From contig NZ_CP064030.1 of the NCBI RefSeq assembly GCF_016865235.1, positions 3,286,001 to 3,350,000 on the forward strand: 64,000 bases of DNA, written 5' to 3'. Made by a program: the position numbers and the translations under genes. The notes beneath the pieces are model-generated. The model saw only the letters and a program-made list of their open reading frames with translations, did no database searches and was not told the origin of the DNA. Within the stretch, counting starts at the first letter, position 1. Every line of letters starts with the position of its first letter. This document shows positions 35,476 through 44,194 of this stretch, in pieces. The stretch is from Dyella caseinilytica. GTDB taxonomy: Bacteria > Pseudomonadota > Gammaproteobacteria > Xanthomonadales > Rhodanobacteraceae.

Positions 35476-36666
35476 TTACTTGGTGATCTTGGCGACGACA
35501 CCGGCGCCGACCGTACGGCCACCTTCGCGGATCGCGAAACGCAGACCTTCCTGCATCGCGATCGGCGCAATCAGCGACACCGAGATCTTCACGTTGTCGC
35601 CCGGCATCACCATCTCCGTACCTTCCGGCAGCTTGATCGCACCGGTCACGTCCGTCGTACGGAAGTAGAACTGCGGGCGGTAGTTGCTGAAGAACGGCGT
35701 ATGACGGCCACCCTCTTCCTTCGACAGCACGTAAATCTCGCCTTCGAAGTCAGTGTGCGGCGTGATCGAACCCGGCTTGGCCAGCACCTGGCCGCGCTCC
35801 ACGTCTTCACGCTTCGTGCCGCGCAGCAGCAGACCCACGTTATCACCCGCCTGGCCCTGATCCAGCAGCTTGCGGAACATTTCAACGCCCGTCACCGTCG
35901 TCTTGACCGTCGGCTTCAGACCCACGATCTCGATTTCGTCGCCAACCTTGATGATGCCCGTCTCCACACGACCGGTCACCACCGTGCCACGGCCAGAGAT
36001 CGAGAACACGTCTTCCACCGGCATCAGGAACGCCTTGTCCAGCACGCGCACCGGCTCCGGAATGTAGCTGTCCAGCGCGTCCACCAGCGCAATGATCGCC
36101 GGCACGCCGATTTCCGACTGGTCGCCTTCCAGCGCCAGCTTGGCCGAACCCTTGATGATCGGGGTGTCGTCGCCCGGGAATTCGTACTTGCTCAGCAGCT
36201 CACGCACTTCCATTTCCACCAGCTCGAGCAGCTCGGCGTCGTCCACCATGTCGGCCTTGTTCAGGAACACGACGATGTACGGCACGCCCACCTGGCGGCT
36301 GAGCAGGATATGTTCACGCGTCTGCGGCATCGGGCCGTCCGCGGCCGAGCACACCAGGATCGCGCCGTCCATCTGCGCCGCACCCGTGATCATGTTCTTC
36401 ACGTAGTCAGCGTGGCCCGGGCAGTCCACGTGTGCGTAGTGGCGGTTCGGTGATTCGTATTCCACGTGCGCCGTCGAGATCGTGATACCGCGCGCCTTTT
36501 CTTCCGGCGCCGCGTCGATCGCGTCGTATGCCTTGAACTCACCGCCGAATCGCTCTGCGCCAACCTTCGTCAGCGCCGCCGTCAGCGTCGTCTTGCCGTG
36601 ATCCACGTGACCAATCGTGCCCACGTTCACGTGCGGCTTGGTGCGTTCGAATTTACCCTTTGCCAT
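35476..36666 (-). CDS. tuf: Elongation factor Tu (copy 2, tRNA-tuf operon)
   Basis: 396 aa, identical to copy 1. Start taken at MAKGKFERTK (36666) because that is the copy-1 start; an ATG three codons upstream is the alternative. It sits in the tRNA-Tyr/Gly/Thr-tuf-tRNA-Trp-secE order, the tufB position of other gammaproteobacteria. Upstream and downstream flanks differ fully from those of copy 1. Confidence 0.97.
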   Translation of the reverse strand: MAKGKFERTKPHVNVGTIGHVDHGKTTLTAALTKVGAERFGGEFKAYDAIDAAPEEKARGITISTAHVEYESPNRHYAHVDCPGHADYVKNMITGAAQMDGAILVCSAADGPMPQTREHILLSRQVGVPYIVVFLNKADMVDDAELLELVEMEVRELLSKYEFPGDDTPIIKGSAKLALEGDQSEIGVPAIIALVDALDSYIPEPVRVLDKAFLMPVEDVFSISGRGTVVTGRVETGIIKVGDEIEIVGLKPTVKTTVTGVEMFRKLLDQGQAGDNVGLLLRGTKREDVERGQVLAKPGSITPHTDFEGEIYVLSKEEGGRHTPFFSNYRPQFYFRTTDVTGAIKLPEGTEMVMPGDNVKISVSLIAPIAMQEGLRFAIREGGRTVGAGVVAKITK

Positions 36667-36749
36667 GAGCGTCAAATCCCGATGGAATCAGTGAGTGAGA
36701 GAAAGCCTAAACCAAGGTTATCAGGCGATACCGCGGTAGCCGTTTGCGG

Positions 36750-36825
<76 letters not shown>

Positions 36826-36851
36826 ACAAAAAAACACGGCGACGAGATCAA

Positions 36852-36925
<74 letters not shown>

Positions 36926-37021
36926 CCTGTGCGGAACTCGTCTAACGGACCGCAACAGCGTACTTCCATTCGCCTTTGCGACCTTACTTACCAGCCCAGC
37001 CGGGTTGCCCGCGACAGTGAC

Positions 37022-37107
37022 TGGTGGAGGGAGGTGGATTCGAACCACCGAAGGCGTAAGCCAGCAGATTTACAGTCTGCCCCCGTTGGCCGCTTGGGTA
37101 TCCCTCC
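37022..37107 (-). tRNA. tRNA-Tyr (GTA)
   Basis: 86 nt class II tRNA with a long variable arm: acceptor GGAGGGA/TCCCTCC, anticodon stem GCAGA/TCTGC with loop CTGTAAA, encoded CCA (37022-37024). First gene of the tRNA-tuf unit. Confidence 0.96.
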
Positions 37108-37121
37108 AACAAAGAACGGCT

Positions 37122-37150
37122 ATTGTGTGGATCGGAGCCGGATGTGTCAA
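37122..37150 (-). promoter_or_regulatory. Promoter of the tRNA-Tyr/Gly/Thr-tuf operon
   Basis: Perfect -35 TTGACA (37145-37150), 17-base spacer, -10 CACAAT (37122-37127) on the minus strand. Predicted start lies just before the tRNA-Tyr 5' end at 37107. Likely drives the tRNAs and tuf, possibly reading on to secE-nusG. Confidence 0.8.
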
Positions 37151-37212
37151 CACCTTGACGATACTGAACGGCCATTTTTTCGAGATTTTTCCAACCAAAC
37201 CGACGGCTCGGT

Positions 37213-37701
37213 TCAGTCGTTTCCTGCACCACGCGTATCGACCAGTTGCTCCATGCTCTTGGAGAGCTCAAGCAGATGCAGCGCCTTCTCTTGAAGACGT
37301 CGCTCATTGTCGTCGCGCGGAGTCCATTGCGGCACCGGCGTAGGCTTTCCATCCGGCTTGTCCAGCGCGACAAACACCATCACACAGCTGGTCGCCAAAC
37401 GCTCTTCGCCGGTACGAAGATCACGCGCCAATACGTCCACCGCCATCTGCATGCTGGAGCGGCCGGTATGGATCAGCTTGGCCCGCACCGCAACTAGATC
37501 GCCAATCAGGATCGGCTTGACGAACTGGATGCCGCTGACCGCAGCCGTCACACAATAGGCTCCGCTCCAGCCTACGGCGCAGGCATAGCCGGCCTGGTCG
37601 ATCCACTTCATCACCATGCCGCCGTGCACTTTGCCGCCGAAGTTGACGTCAGTGGGCTGGGCGAGAAAACGGAAAGTCACTTCATGTTGCTGGCCTGACA
37701 T
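37213..37701 (-). CDS. Acyl-CoA thioesterase, YciA-like hotdog family
   Basis: 162 aa single hotdog domain. TDVNFGGKVHGGMVMKWIDQ is the family signature, with the catalytic Asp in the helix after HGG. Hydrolyses acyl-CoA thioesters; chain-length preference is not readable. The ATG at 37701 is preceded by GGAG; an upstream in-frame extension would overlap the preceding gene region and lacks homology. 40 bp downstream of the GNAT gene; the tRNA promoter follows it. Confidence 0.85.
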   Translation of the reverse strand: MSGQQHEVTFRFLAQPTDVNFGGKVHGGMVMKWIDQAGYACAVGWSGAYCVTAAVSGIQFVKPILIGDLVAVRAKLIHTGRSSMQMAVDVLARDLRTGEERLATSCVMVFVALDKPDGKPTPVPQWTPRDDNERRLQEKALHLLELSKSMEQLVDTRGAGND

Positions 37702-37741
37702 GCGATCTCCAACGGACTGAGCCAACGACCGAAAGGTTGCA

Positions 37742-38239
37742 TTATGCCCTCTTGCCGCGCGCAACCGGCAGAATCATTTTCATCGGCGTTACCCGCAGAC
37801 CATGGTGCGCGACCTGCTCTGGTCCGGTAGCGCGAAAACCAAAACGCAGATAGACAGGAACAGCGCAGCGCGTGGCATTTAGCGTAAAACGACGCGTCCC
37901 GGCACGACGAATGGCGTCCCGCATCGTCCGCTCCCATAAACGGCGGGCAATGCCGCGTCCCTGGTAACGCGTACCGACGAAAAAATGGACCAGATGGCAA
38001 TCGTCTCGCATGCCCGAAACACCCACTAGCACATCCCCCAGATAGGCCAGATGCAGCCGCTGCCCCTGCACAATTTTCTCGCGCAGGAATGTCGTTGCGA
38101 CGCGTGAAATAAAGGCCTTTCCGGCCTTGCGCGATTGATCTGGCAACACCCACTGCCGCACCACTCGACGTATCAGGATCGCGACAGCAGGCGCGTCTTC
38201 AGGCCGCGCCAGACGGATACGCAACACCTGTCCAGACAT
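37742..38239 (-). CDS. GNAT family N-acetyltransferase
   Basis: 165 aa. Acetyl-CoA pyrophosphate loop is clear at GTRYQGRGIARRL (Q-x-x-G-x-G pattern), after the beta-strand VHFFVG. Substrate unknown. The ATG at 38239 starts the conserved fold (MSGQVLRIRLARPED) but has only a weak ribosome site. It follows the ychF terminator and precedes the thioesterase. It is a different protein from the GNAT domain at 42241-43581. Confidence 0.8.
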   Translation of the reverse strand: MSGQVLRIRLARPEDAPAVAILIRRVVRQWVLPDQSRKAGKAFISRVATTFLREKIVQGQRLHLAYLGDVLVGVSGMRDDCHLVHFFVGTRYQGRGIARRLWERTMRDAIRRAGTRRFTLNATRCAVPVYLRFGFRATGPEQVAHHGLRVTPMKMILPVARGKRA

Positions 38240-38290
38240 AGGAAAGTCCACGTAATGAAGTGCTTCTAGCGTGGCAAGAATCAGCGCATG

Positions 38291-38318
38291 AAAAAAGCCC
38301 CGCTTGAGCGGGGCTTTC
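38291..38318 (-). terminator. Strong rho-independent terminator after ychF
   Basis: AAAGCCCCGCT/AGCGGGGCTTT (38294-38304/38307-38317) with TTTTTT on the minus strand (38291-38296), 20 bases past the ychF stop. Confidence 0.9.
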
Positions 38319-38337
38319 ATGTTCGCTGATCAATGCC

Positions 38338-39429
38338 TTAGACGTTGAACAGGAAGTGCAGCACGTCGCCATCCTTCACGACGTAATCCTTGCCCTCCTT
38401 GCGCAAACGGCCTGCCGCAGCAGCACCAGCCTCGCCCTTGAACTGGATGAAGTCGTCGTAGCCCACCGTTTCCGCACGGATGAAGCCGCGCTCGAAATCG
38501 GTGTGGATCACGCCTGCCGCCTGCGGTGCGGTGAAGCCGCGCTTGATGGTCCAGGCGCGCACTTCCTTCACACCGGCGGTGAAGTAGGTTTGCAGATTGA
38601 GCAGCTTGTAGCCGGCGCGGATCACACGATTGAGGCCAGGCTCTTCCAGGCCCAAATCCTTGAGGAACTCGTCACGATCGGCGTCGTCGAGCTGCGAAAG
38701 TTCTTCCTCGATGGCGGCGCATATCGGCACGACTTCAGCGCCTTCAGCGGTTGCGCGGGCGCGCACGGCGTCGAGATGCGGATTGTTCTCGAAACCGTCT
38801 TCGCGCACGTTGGCGATGTACATCAAAGGCTTCAGCGTGAGCAGGAACAGGTCGCGCACCAACGCCTTTTCGTCGTCATCCAGACCCAGGCTGCGTGCGG
38901 TCTTGCCTTCGTTGAGGCCAGCGGCAAGCTTTTGCAGCACCGGCTTTTTGGCCACGGCTTCCTTGTCGTTGGCTTTGGCAGCACGTTCGGCGCGATTCAA
39001 TGCCTTCTCGACGGAATCCAGGTCGGCCAGCGCCAGCTCGGTATCGATGGTTTCGATATCGGCGATCGGATCCACCTTGCCAGCGACGTGCACGATGTCG
39101 CTGTGCTCGAAGCAGCGCACGACATGGGCGATGGCATCCACTTCGCGAATGTGCGCCAGGAACTTGTTGCCGAGGCCCTCACCCTTCGAGGCACCGGCCA
39201 CCAGCCCTGCGATGTCGACGAATTCCACCGCGGTGGGAATGATCTTCTGCGGATTGACGATATCCGACAGCGCCTGCAAGCGCGGATCCGGCACCGGCAC
39301 CACGCCCACATTCGGCTCGATAGTGCAGAACGGGAAGTTGGCCGCAGCGATGCCGGCCTTAGTGAGTGCATTGAACAGGGTGGACTTGCCGACGTTAGGC
39401 AGGCCGACGATGCCGCATTTGATACCCAT
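38338..39429 (-). CDS. ychF: Redox-regulated ATPase YchF (Obg family)
   Basis: 363 aa, exactly the E. coli length. G1 GLPNVGKST (residues 8-16), G3 region DIAGLV, a helical coil domain, and C-terminal TGS domain. The protein binds ribosomes and prefers ATP to GTP. Starts MGIKCGIVGLPN at 39429. 96 bp after pth in the usual pth-ychF order; a strong terminator follows. Confidence 0.97.
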   Translation of the reverse strand: MGIKCGIVGLPNVGKSTLFNALTKAGIAAANFPFCTIEPNVGVVPVPDPRLQALSDIVNPQKIIPTAVEFVDIAGLVAGASKGEGLGNKFLAHIREVDAIAHVVRCFEHSDIVHVAGKVDPIADIETIDTELALADLDSVEKALNRAERAAKANDKEAVAKKPVLQKLAAGLNEGKTARSLGLDDDEKALVRDLFLLTLKPLMYIANVREDGFENNPHLDAVRARATAEGAEVVPICAAIEEELSQLDDADRDEFLKDLGLEEPGLNRVIRAGYKLLNLQTYFTAGVKEVRAWTIKRGFTAPQAAGVIHTDFERGFIRAETVGYDDFIQFKGEAGAAAAGRLRKEGKDYVVKDGDVLHFLFNV

Positions 39430-39525
39430 GAGGAAATCCGTGAAGTCGGCGGATACGCCGCCAGTCAATGGTGAATGTCAGACCCGGAACCGTGATCAGC
39501 GAAGAACAAGCCTCGCGATACCAGC

Positions 39526-40107
39526 TCATGCCGTCTTGGTGTGCAGCTGTTGCATGGCTTTGTCGAACTGTCCGTCGACAGCCAGCGGCAGCACATCGAG
39601 CGCGCGAGCCATGCCGCCGATTATCGCATCTTCATCCTTCGCGGAAGGACGGCCGAGCACCCAAGGTGTCACCTTATCTTTGTGACCAGGATGGCCTATG
39701 CCGATGCGCAAGCGGTGAAACTTGGCGTGACCAAGGTGCGCAATCATGTCGCGCAGGCCGTTCTGGCCGCCATGTCCGCCATCAAATTTCATGCGGACGG
39801 TACCCGCATCGAGATCGAGGTCGTCATGCGCGACCAAGCACTCATCCGGCTCGATCTTGTAATAGCGCAGCGCCGAGACAACAGCGATGCCGCTCTTGTT
39901 CATGAAGGTGGACGGCTTGAGCAGCCACACCGGCTGGCTGCCGATGCGCACCTTGCAGGTTTCGCCGTGCAGCTTGCCGTCGAAACCGAAACGCTCGCCC
40001 TGCCCCGACGCCAGAGCGTCAACAAACCAGAACCCGGCGTTGTGCCGGGTTCTGAGGTATTCGGCACCGGGATTGCCCAGTCCGACGATGAGTCTTAGAC
40101 CTGCCAT
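39526..40107 (-). CDS. pth: Peptidyl-tRNA hydrolase
   Basis: 193 aa from MAGLRLIVGLGNPG at 40107. Catalytic His22 (TRHNAG), the FMNKSG segment with Asn, and HDDLDL with catalytic Asp are all present. Recycles peptidyl-tRNA dropped from ribosomes. Between rplY and ychF, the standard order. Confidence 0.97.
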   Translation of the reverse strand: MAGLRLIVGLGNPGAEYLRTRHNAGFWFVDALASGQGERFGFDGKLHGETCKVRIGSQPVWLLKPSTFMNKSGIAVVSALRYYKIEPDECLVAHDDLDLDAGTVRMKFDGGHGGQNGLRDMIAHLGHAKFHRLRIGIGHPGHKDKVTPWVLGRPSAKDEDAIIGGMARALDVLPLAVDGQFDKAMQQLHTKTA

Positions 40108-40151
40108 GTGTCGGGTAGCGATATGGGCGCAAGAGTGGCCCCTCACCCTAG

Positions 40152-40174
40152 CCCTCTCCCTGACAGGGAGAGGG
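40152..40174. repeat. CCTCTCCC/GGGAGAGG palindrome, copy A
   Basis: CCCTCTCCCTG-A-CAGGGAGAGGG, perfect 11-bp arms, 20 bases past the rplY stop. One of four related palindromes in this window (others at 40988, 41098 and 58148). Confidence 0.7.
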
Positions 40175-40194
40175 GGCAGGAAGCCGCAAACGGC

Positions 40195-40854
40195 TTACTT
40201 CTTCGCAGCGTCGCCGGCGGCCGGCTTGGCGTCGCCTTCGGCACCTTCGGCAGCCGGGGCTGCGTCGACTTCTTCCTGCACGAACGCAGCAGTGACCACA
40301 GCCACGTCGTGATCGGCACCCAGGTGCAGCGACGGGATTTCAACGTTGGCCGGCAGCTTGATCTCCGCCAGGTGGACGATGTCGCCGGGCTTGAGGTCGA
40401 TCAGGTCGAGCTCGATGAACTCCGGCAGATCCTTCGGCAGGCAGGACACTTCCACTTCGTTGAGGTTGTGCGAGATGACCACACCGGCGGTCTTGCCGGC
40501 CGGGGACTTCTCCTGATTCAGGAAGTGCAGCGGCACGTTCACACGGATCGCTTCGTTCTCGTTGATGCGCAGGAAGTCCATATGCAGCATCTGCTGCTTG
40601 AACGGGTGCTTCTGCCAATCGCGCACCAGCACCTTCTGCACCTTGCCGTCGACGTTCAGGTCGAGCACCGAGGAGAAGAACCACTCGTGCTTGGCGGCGA
40701 GCAGGATGGTGTTGTGCTCGATCTGGATGCTTTCAGCGGGCTGGCCCGCACCGTATACAACGGCCGGCACGAAAGCCGCGTGACGCAGGCGGCGGCTCGC
40801 ACCTTTCCCCTCGTCCTTGCGGCTCTGAGCCAGAATCTCATGAGTCTTAGCCAT
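40195..40854 (-). CDS. rplY: 50S ribosomal protein L25 (Ctc/TL5 form)
   Basis: 219 aa, the long two-domain type: N-terminal 5S rRNA-binding L25 domain (SRRLRHAAFVPAVVYG) plus the C-terminal TL5 beta domain, ending in an acidic/Ala-rich tail. The ATG at 40854 starts the conserved MAKTHEILAQSRKDEGKG. Minus-strand TATACT (40959-40964) about 100 bases upstream may be a -10, without a good -35. Confidence 0.95.
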   Translation of the reverse strand: MAKTHEILAQSRKDEGKGASRRLRHAAFVPAVVYGAGQPAESIQIEHNTILLAAKHEWFFSSVLDLNVDGKVQKVLVRDWQKHPFKQQMLHMDFLRINENEAIRVNVPLHFLNQEKSPAGKTAGVVISHNLNEVEVSCLPKDLPEFIELDLIDLKPGDIVHLAEIKLPANVEIPSLHLGADHDVAVVTAAFVQEEVDAAPAAEGAEGDAKPAAGDAAKK

Positions 40855-40987
40855 GTCAGTATTGCCTTGATTTAGGAAACCGCCTCGCGGCGATTGAACT
40901 GACTCCCCCGCGACCAGAGGAGCCGAATGATCCGCTTGCGCGGACGGAAAAGCGGGTAAGTATACAGAAAACCGCACGCCATGGCTT

Positions 40988-41010
40988 CCTCTACCCTGCA
41001 GGGGAGAGGG
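40988..41010. repeat. CCTCTCCC/GGGAGAGG palindrome, copy B (imperfect)
   Basis: CCTCTACCCTG/CAGGGGAGAGG with a single mismatch pair, in the rplY-prs gap. Copy C lies about 90 bases further on. Confidence 0.55.
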
Positions 41011-41097
41011 CTGAACTGAGGGGTCAACCTCGCCAGGGGAGCCGTCCGAAGCGCGATCTCATTGAAGTTTGGGGTAAGCCTTGCCCCCCACCTCTAC

Positions 41098-41117
41098 CCT
41101 CTCCTTGGAGGGAGAGG
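41098..41117. repeat. CCTCTCC/GGAGAGG palindrome, copy C
   Basis: Arms 41098-41104/41111-41117, 18 bases past the prs stop. The right flank AAGAAAAGCG is identical to that of copy D (58148-58168), so the repeat unit is longer than the palindrome. Confidence 0.65.
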
Positions 41118-41135
41118 AAGAAAAGCGAGCTGGGC

Positions 41136-42092
41136 TTAGTCGATGTAGAGCGAGCTCACCGACTCGCCAAAGGCGATACGGCGGATCGTCTCGGCCAGCA
41201 ACTCGGCCACCGAAAGCTGGCGGATCTTGGCGCAGGCCTTGGCGTCATCGCGCAGCGGCAAGGTATTGGTGACCACCAACTGGTCGAGCTGGGAGCCTTC
41301 AATATTGCGGATGGCCGCACCGGAGAGCACCGGATGCACACAGTAGGCCACCACTTTGCGAGCGCCGCGCTCCTTCAGGGCAGCGGCAGCGGCGCACAGG
41401 GTGCCGGCAGTGTCGACGATGTCATCGACCATCACGCAGGTTTTGCCTTCGACGTCGCCGATGATGTTCATCACCGTGGCCACGTTGGCCTTGGGACGGC
41501 GCTTGTCGATGATGGCCAGGTCGGCATCGTCCAGGCGCTTGGCGATGGCACGGGCACGCACCACGCCACCCACGTCCGGACTGACCACGATCAGGTCGTC
41601 CATGCTGTGGTTACGCCAGATGTCGGCCAGCAGGATCGGCGAGGCGTAGACGTTGTCCACCGGCACATCGAAGAAGCCCTGGATCTGATCGGCATGCAGA
41701 TCCACCGTCAGCACGCGATCCACGCCAGCGGTGCCAATGAGGCGGGCGACGAGCTTGGCGGTGATCGGCACGCGCGCTGAGCGCGGACGGCGATCCTGAC
41801 GGGCATAGCCGAAGTACGGCATGACGGCGGTAACGCGGGATGCCGAGGCGCGCTTGAGGGCATCGACCAGGGTCAGCAGTTCGAACAGGTTCTCGGCACT
41901 CGGCGCACCCGTGGGCTGCAGCACGAACACTTCCTGGTTACGAACATTCTCTTCGATTTCAATCTGAACTTCGCCGTCGCTGAACTTGCCGACGAGTGCC
42001 TTGCCTAGCGGCACGCCCAATCGATGAGCGACATCTTCAGCCAGGCCACGGTGAGCGTTGCCGGCAAACAGCATCGGGCTGGACGTATCCAC
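41136..42092 (-). CDS. prs: Ribose-phosphate pyrophosphokinase (PRPP synthase)
   Basis: 318 aa. Makes PRPP from ribose 5-phosphate and ATP for nucleotide, His and Trp synthesis. PRPP loop CVMVDDIVDTAGTL, the flexible-loop DRRPRSARVPITAK and the VDLHADQIQGFF segment are intact. Chosen start is GTG at 42092, because GAGGAAA lies five bases before it; the next ATG (42074) would remove six residues and has no such site. Directly after tRNA-Gln. Confidence 0.95.
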   Translation of the reverse strand: MDTSSPMLFAGNAHRGLAEDVAHRLGVPLGKALVGKFSDGEVQIEIEENVRNQEVFVLQPTGAPSAENLFELLTLVDALKRASASRVTAVMPYFGYARQDRRPRSARVPITAKLVARLIGTAGVDRVLTVDLHADQIQGFFDVPVDNVYASPILLADIWRNHSMDDLIVVSPDVGGVVRARAIAKRLDDADLAIIDKRRPKANVATVMNIIGDVEGKTCVMVDDIVDTAGTLCAAAAALKERGARKVVAYCVHPVLSGAAIRNIEGSQLDQLVVTNTLPLRDDAKACAKIRQLSVAELLAETIRRIAFGESVSSLYID

Positions 42093-42126
42093 GGTTGTTT
42101 CCTCAGAAACCAGGCCATTGTATGAA

Positions 42127-42203
42127 TGGCTGGGGCGGTAGGATTCGAACCTACGCATGCGGGAATCAAAATCCCGTGCCTTAACCAGCTTGGCGACGCC
42201 CCA
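42127..42203 (-). tRNA. tRNA-Gln (TTG)
   Basis: 77 nt: acceptor TGGGGCG/CGCCCCA, anticodon stem CGGGA/TCCCG with loop TTTTGAT, T arm GTAGG-TTCGAAT-CCTAC, discriminator G, encoded CCA (42127-42129). Between the ispE locus and prs, its usual place in Xanthomonadales. Confidence 0.96.
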
Positions 42204-42240
42204 GTGTTACTACTCGTTTGTATTGTGCTTCCCGGCCGAC

Positions 42241-43581
42241 TCAGTCCGTTGCAGCATGACGCACCAGCGCCCTGCGCAACGGCGATAACCCAACACCTTC
42301 GGCCACCCAGGCCGTGAACGTTGCCGGGCAGCGCCTGGCGACTGCCTCAGCCCGCTCGGGCGTTACCGTTTCGAGGAAAACACAACCACCGCTGCCGGAA
42401 AACCGAGCGTGGCCGTGGCTTCCGAGCCAGTCCCACGCCGCGGCAACCCGAGGGTAGCGCGTGCGAACGACTGGTTCGAACACGTTCTCCAACGTTTCGC
42501 CGGAAGCAAAGAAGGAAATTGTCGCCGGGGGCGCATATCGTGTCAATTCAGTTGCTTGAAATATTTCGTCGATCGGCACGTATTCGTGTGCATCGAGCAG
42601 TACGTACCAGCGTCGCGGCAACTTGACTGGCCTGAACCTGTCGCCGGATTCGGAGGCTTGCACGGTACGGCTGCGCACGAATACGGACACGTCCGAACCG
42701 AGTTCATCTCCCAGCTCCGCCAATTCATCCGCACTCAGGCCGAGGTGCCAGATATGGTTCAGGGCCACCAGCACGGTGGCCGCTATCGAATTTTCCCTAC
42801 CGATACCGACGCCATCCGGAACGCGCAGGTCGATCTCGATATCCGCACCAGCTTGAATACCGGCATGGTCACGCAATCGTTTCGCTGCATGCAGTGCGCA
42901 GTCGAGTTGAGGGCGGCAGTCGATCACGTCGTCTTGGCGCGTACGAACACGTACCTCATCGCCTGAGTCGAGCAATTGGATGATGCGCTGAGGCTTATTC
43001 GGCAAGAACAGATCGATCTTTGCGGGTGCCGGCCAGACGGTCCATTCGTTTGCCGGCGGAGAGGCCAGCTTGCGCGACATGAATACGCGCAAGCTATCGG
43101 GAAACCCGTTTTCGCGATCGCGGTCGCGCGCATACGCAAAGTCGGGATCATGCTTGTCGACGACCTCGAACCCATGACTTACGTAGAACGGCGCGTTCCA
43201 GGGCACATCCTCCAAGGTGCCAAGATCGACACGGCGATAGCCAGCGGCCCTCGCCCATGCACAGGCATGCTCTAGCAATGCGGCTCCGATGCCACGACGG
43301 CCATAGGCCGGCAGCACATCGATCTCGGCGATACCCGCTACGTTGCTGCCTTCTTCGGTATCGAGCCAGATGAAACCTACTGGCTCATCGTTGCCTTCAG
43401 GCAATGCCACCCAAACGAGCCCTCGCCGGATTTCTTCTGCAAGTTGTTCAGGCGGAATGGATATGGCGGAGTAAAAAGGCCACGCCTTGTGCCCGCGAAA
43501 CAGTTCGACAGCGGCGCGTTCAATGGCGCAGATAGCGTCGACTTGGCTGATGACAGCGCGTTCAATGCGAAAGGATGACAA
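42241..43581 (-). CDS. GNAT acetyltransferase domain fused to a degenerate IspE-like kinase domain
   Basis: 446 aa in one frame. Residues 1-172 are a GNAT domain (acetyl-CoA loop PAYGRRGIGAALL, about 91-103, then an FYVSHGFEV strand). Residues 178-446 align end to end with IspE (CDP-methylerythritol kinase of the MEP isoprenoid pathway), including AATVLVALNHIWHLGLSADE, SGSGGCVF and GLSPLRRAL. Catalytic Lys188 (PAPAK) and Asp297 (LGSDVSVF) remain. However, the phosphate loop reads PDGVGIGRENSI where functional enzymes have PxGGGLGGGSSN, the preceding Lys is Leu, AKLN is AKID, and the GYH substrate motif lies in a deletion of about eight residues. Start is TTG, two bases after the lolB stop, with GGAG 11 bases upstream. 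It sits where ispE should be. A reshaped or dead kinase is inferred. Confidence 0.85.
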   Translation of the reverse strand: MSSFRIERAVISQVDAICAIERAAVELFRGHKAWPFYSAISIPPEQLAEEIRRGLVWVALPEGNDEPVGFIWLDTEEGSNVAGIAEIDVLPAYGRRGIGAALLEHACAWARAAGYRRVDLGTLEDVPWNAPFYVSHGFEVVDKHDPDFAYARDRDRENGFPDSLRVFMSRKLASPPANEWTVWPAPAKIDLFLPNKPQRIIQLLDSGDEVRVRTRQDDVIDCRPQLDCALHAAKRLRDHAGIQAGADIEIDLRVPDGVGIGRENSIAATVLVALNHIWHLGLSADELAELGDELGSDVSVFVRSRTVQASESGDRFRPVKLPRRWYVLLDAHEYVPIDEIFQATELTRYAPPATISFFASGETLENVFEPVVRTRYPRVAAAWDWLGSHGHARFSGSGGCVFLETVTPERAEAVARRCPATFTAWVAEGVGLSPLRRALVRHAATD

Positions 43582-43582
43582 C

Positions 43583-44194
43583 TTACTGCATGCTCCACGA
43601 GTTGATCTTCAATCGCACCTTATAGGGCGGTTTGTCAGCAAATACCTTGACGGGCAACGGCGGTTGGCGCGTCGTATCCCATACGGGATAACTCACCGAC
43701 CAGCCATCCTGTTGCAATAGCGATGGCAATTTGTTGTCGCCAAAGCTCAGTGCAGCACCAGCGCCTTGGGCACGCACGCCCAGCACCCAGGCGCGCAGCT
43801 CATCCAATGGGATGTCCCACCCCATGGCGCGACGCATCAGCGCCTCTGCACTTGCTCCTTGCAGCGGACCGCCATCCACGCCTTCCAGCAAGGCCCCATC
43901 GGGACCACCGGTGAGATGAACGCTCTTGCCGGTGATCGGATAAAGCACCGTGAAATCGTAGTGCTCACCGTTTTGAATCCAGGTGAGCGTACCACTGCCA
44001 CCGTCCTTGCCGTTCGAAACCGAAATAAGTCCTTGCAGCGTCCAGTGATCGGCATTCGCCAGTTGCTGCTCACGCGCGGCTTGCTGCGCCAGCGAAACGG
44101 CATCGCCCTGGTTGCGCACCAATTGCTTTTGCGGCACGCACGCAGCCAGCAACAGCGGCGCAAGCGCCGCGAGAAAACGGAGAGATGATTTCAT
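43583..44194 (-). CDS. lolB: Outer-membrane lipoprotein LolB
   Basis: 203 aa. Lipoprotein signal with lipobox LLAAC (Cys19), then the LolB barrel (NADHWTLQGLISVSNGKDGG). Accepts lipoproteins from LolA and inserts them in the outer membrane. ATG overlaps the stop of the TPR lipoprotein (ATGA), and the GNAT-IspE gene starts two bases after its stop, so the three form one operon. Confidence 0.88.
   Translation of the reverse strand: MKSSLRFLAALAPLLLAACVPQKQLVRNQGDAVSLAQQAAREQQLANADHWTLQGLISVSNGKDGGSGTLTWIQNGEHYDFTVLYPITGKSVHLTGGPDGALLEGVDGGPLQGASAEALMRRAMGWDIPLDELRAWVLGVRAQGAGAALSFGDNKLPSLLQQDGWSVSYPVWDTTRQPPLPVKVFADKPPYKVRLKINSWSMQ

Noticed and set aside
37742..38239. That this GNAT gene is a duplicate of the GNAT half of the 42241-43581 fusion
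   Set aside because: The two GNAT sequences share only the generic acetyl-CoA loop pattern, with different flanking residues throughout.
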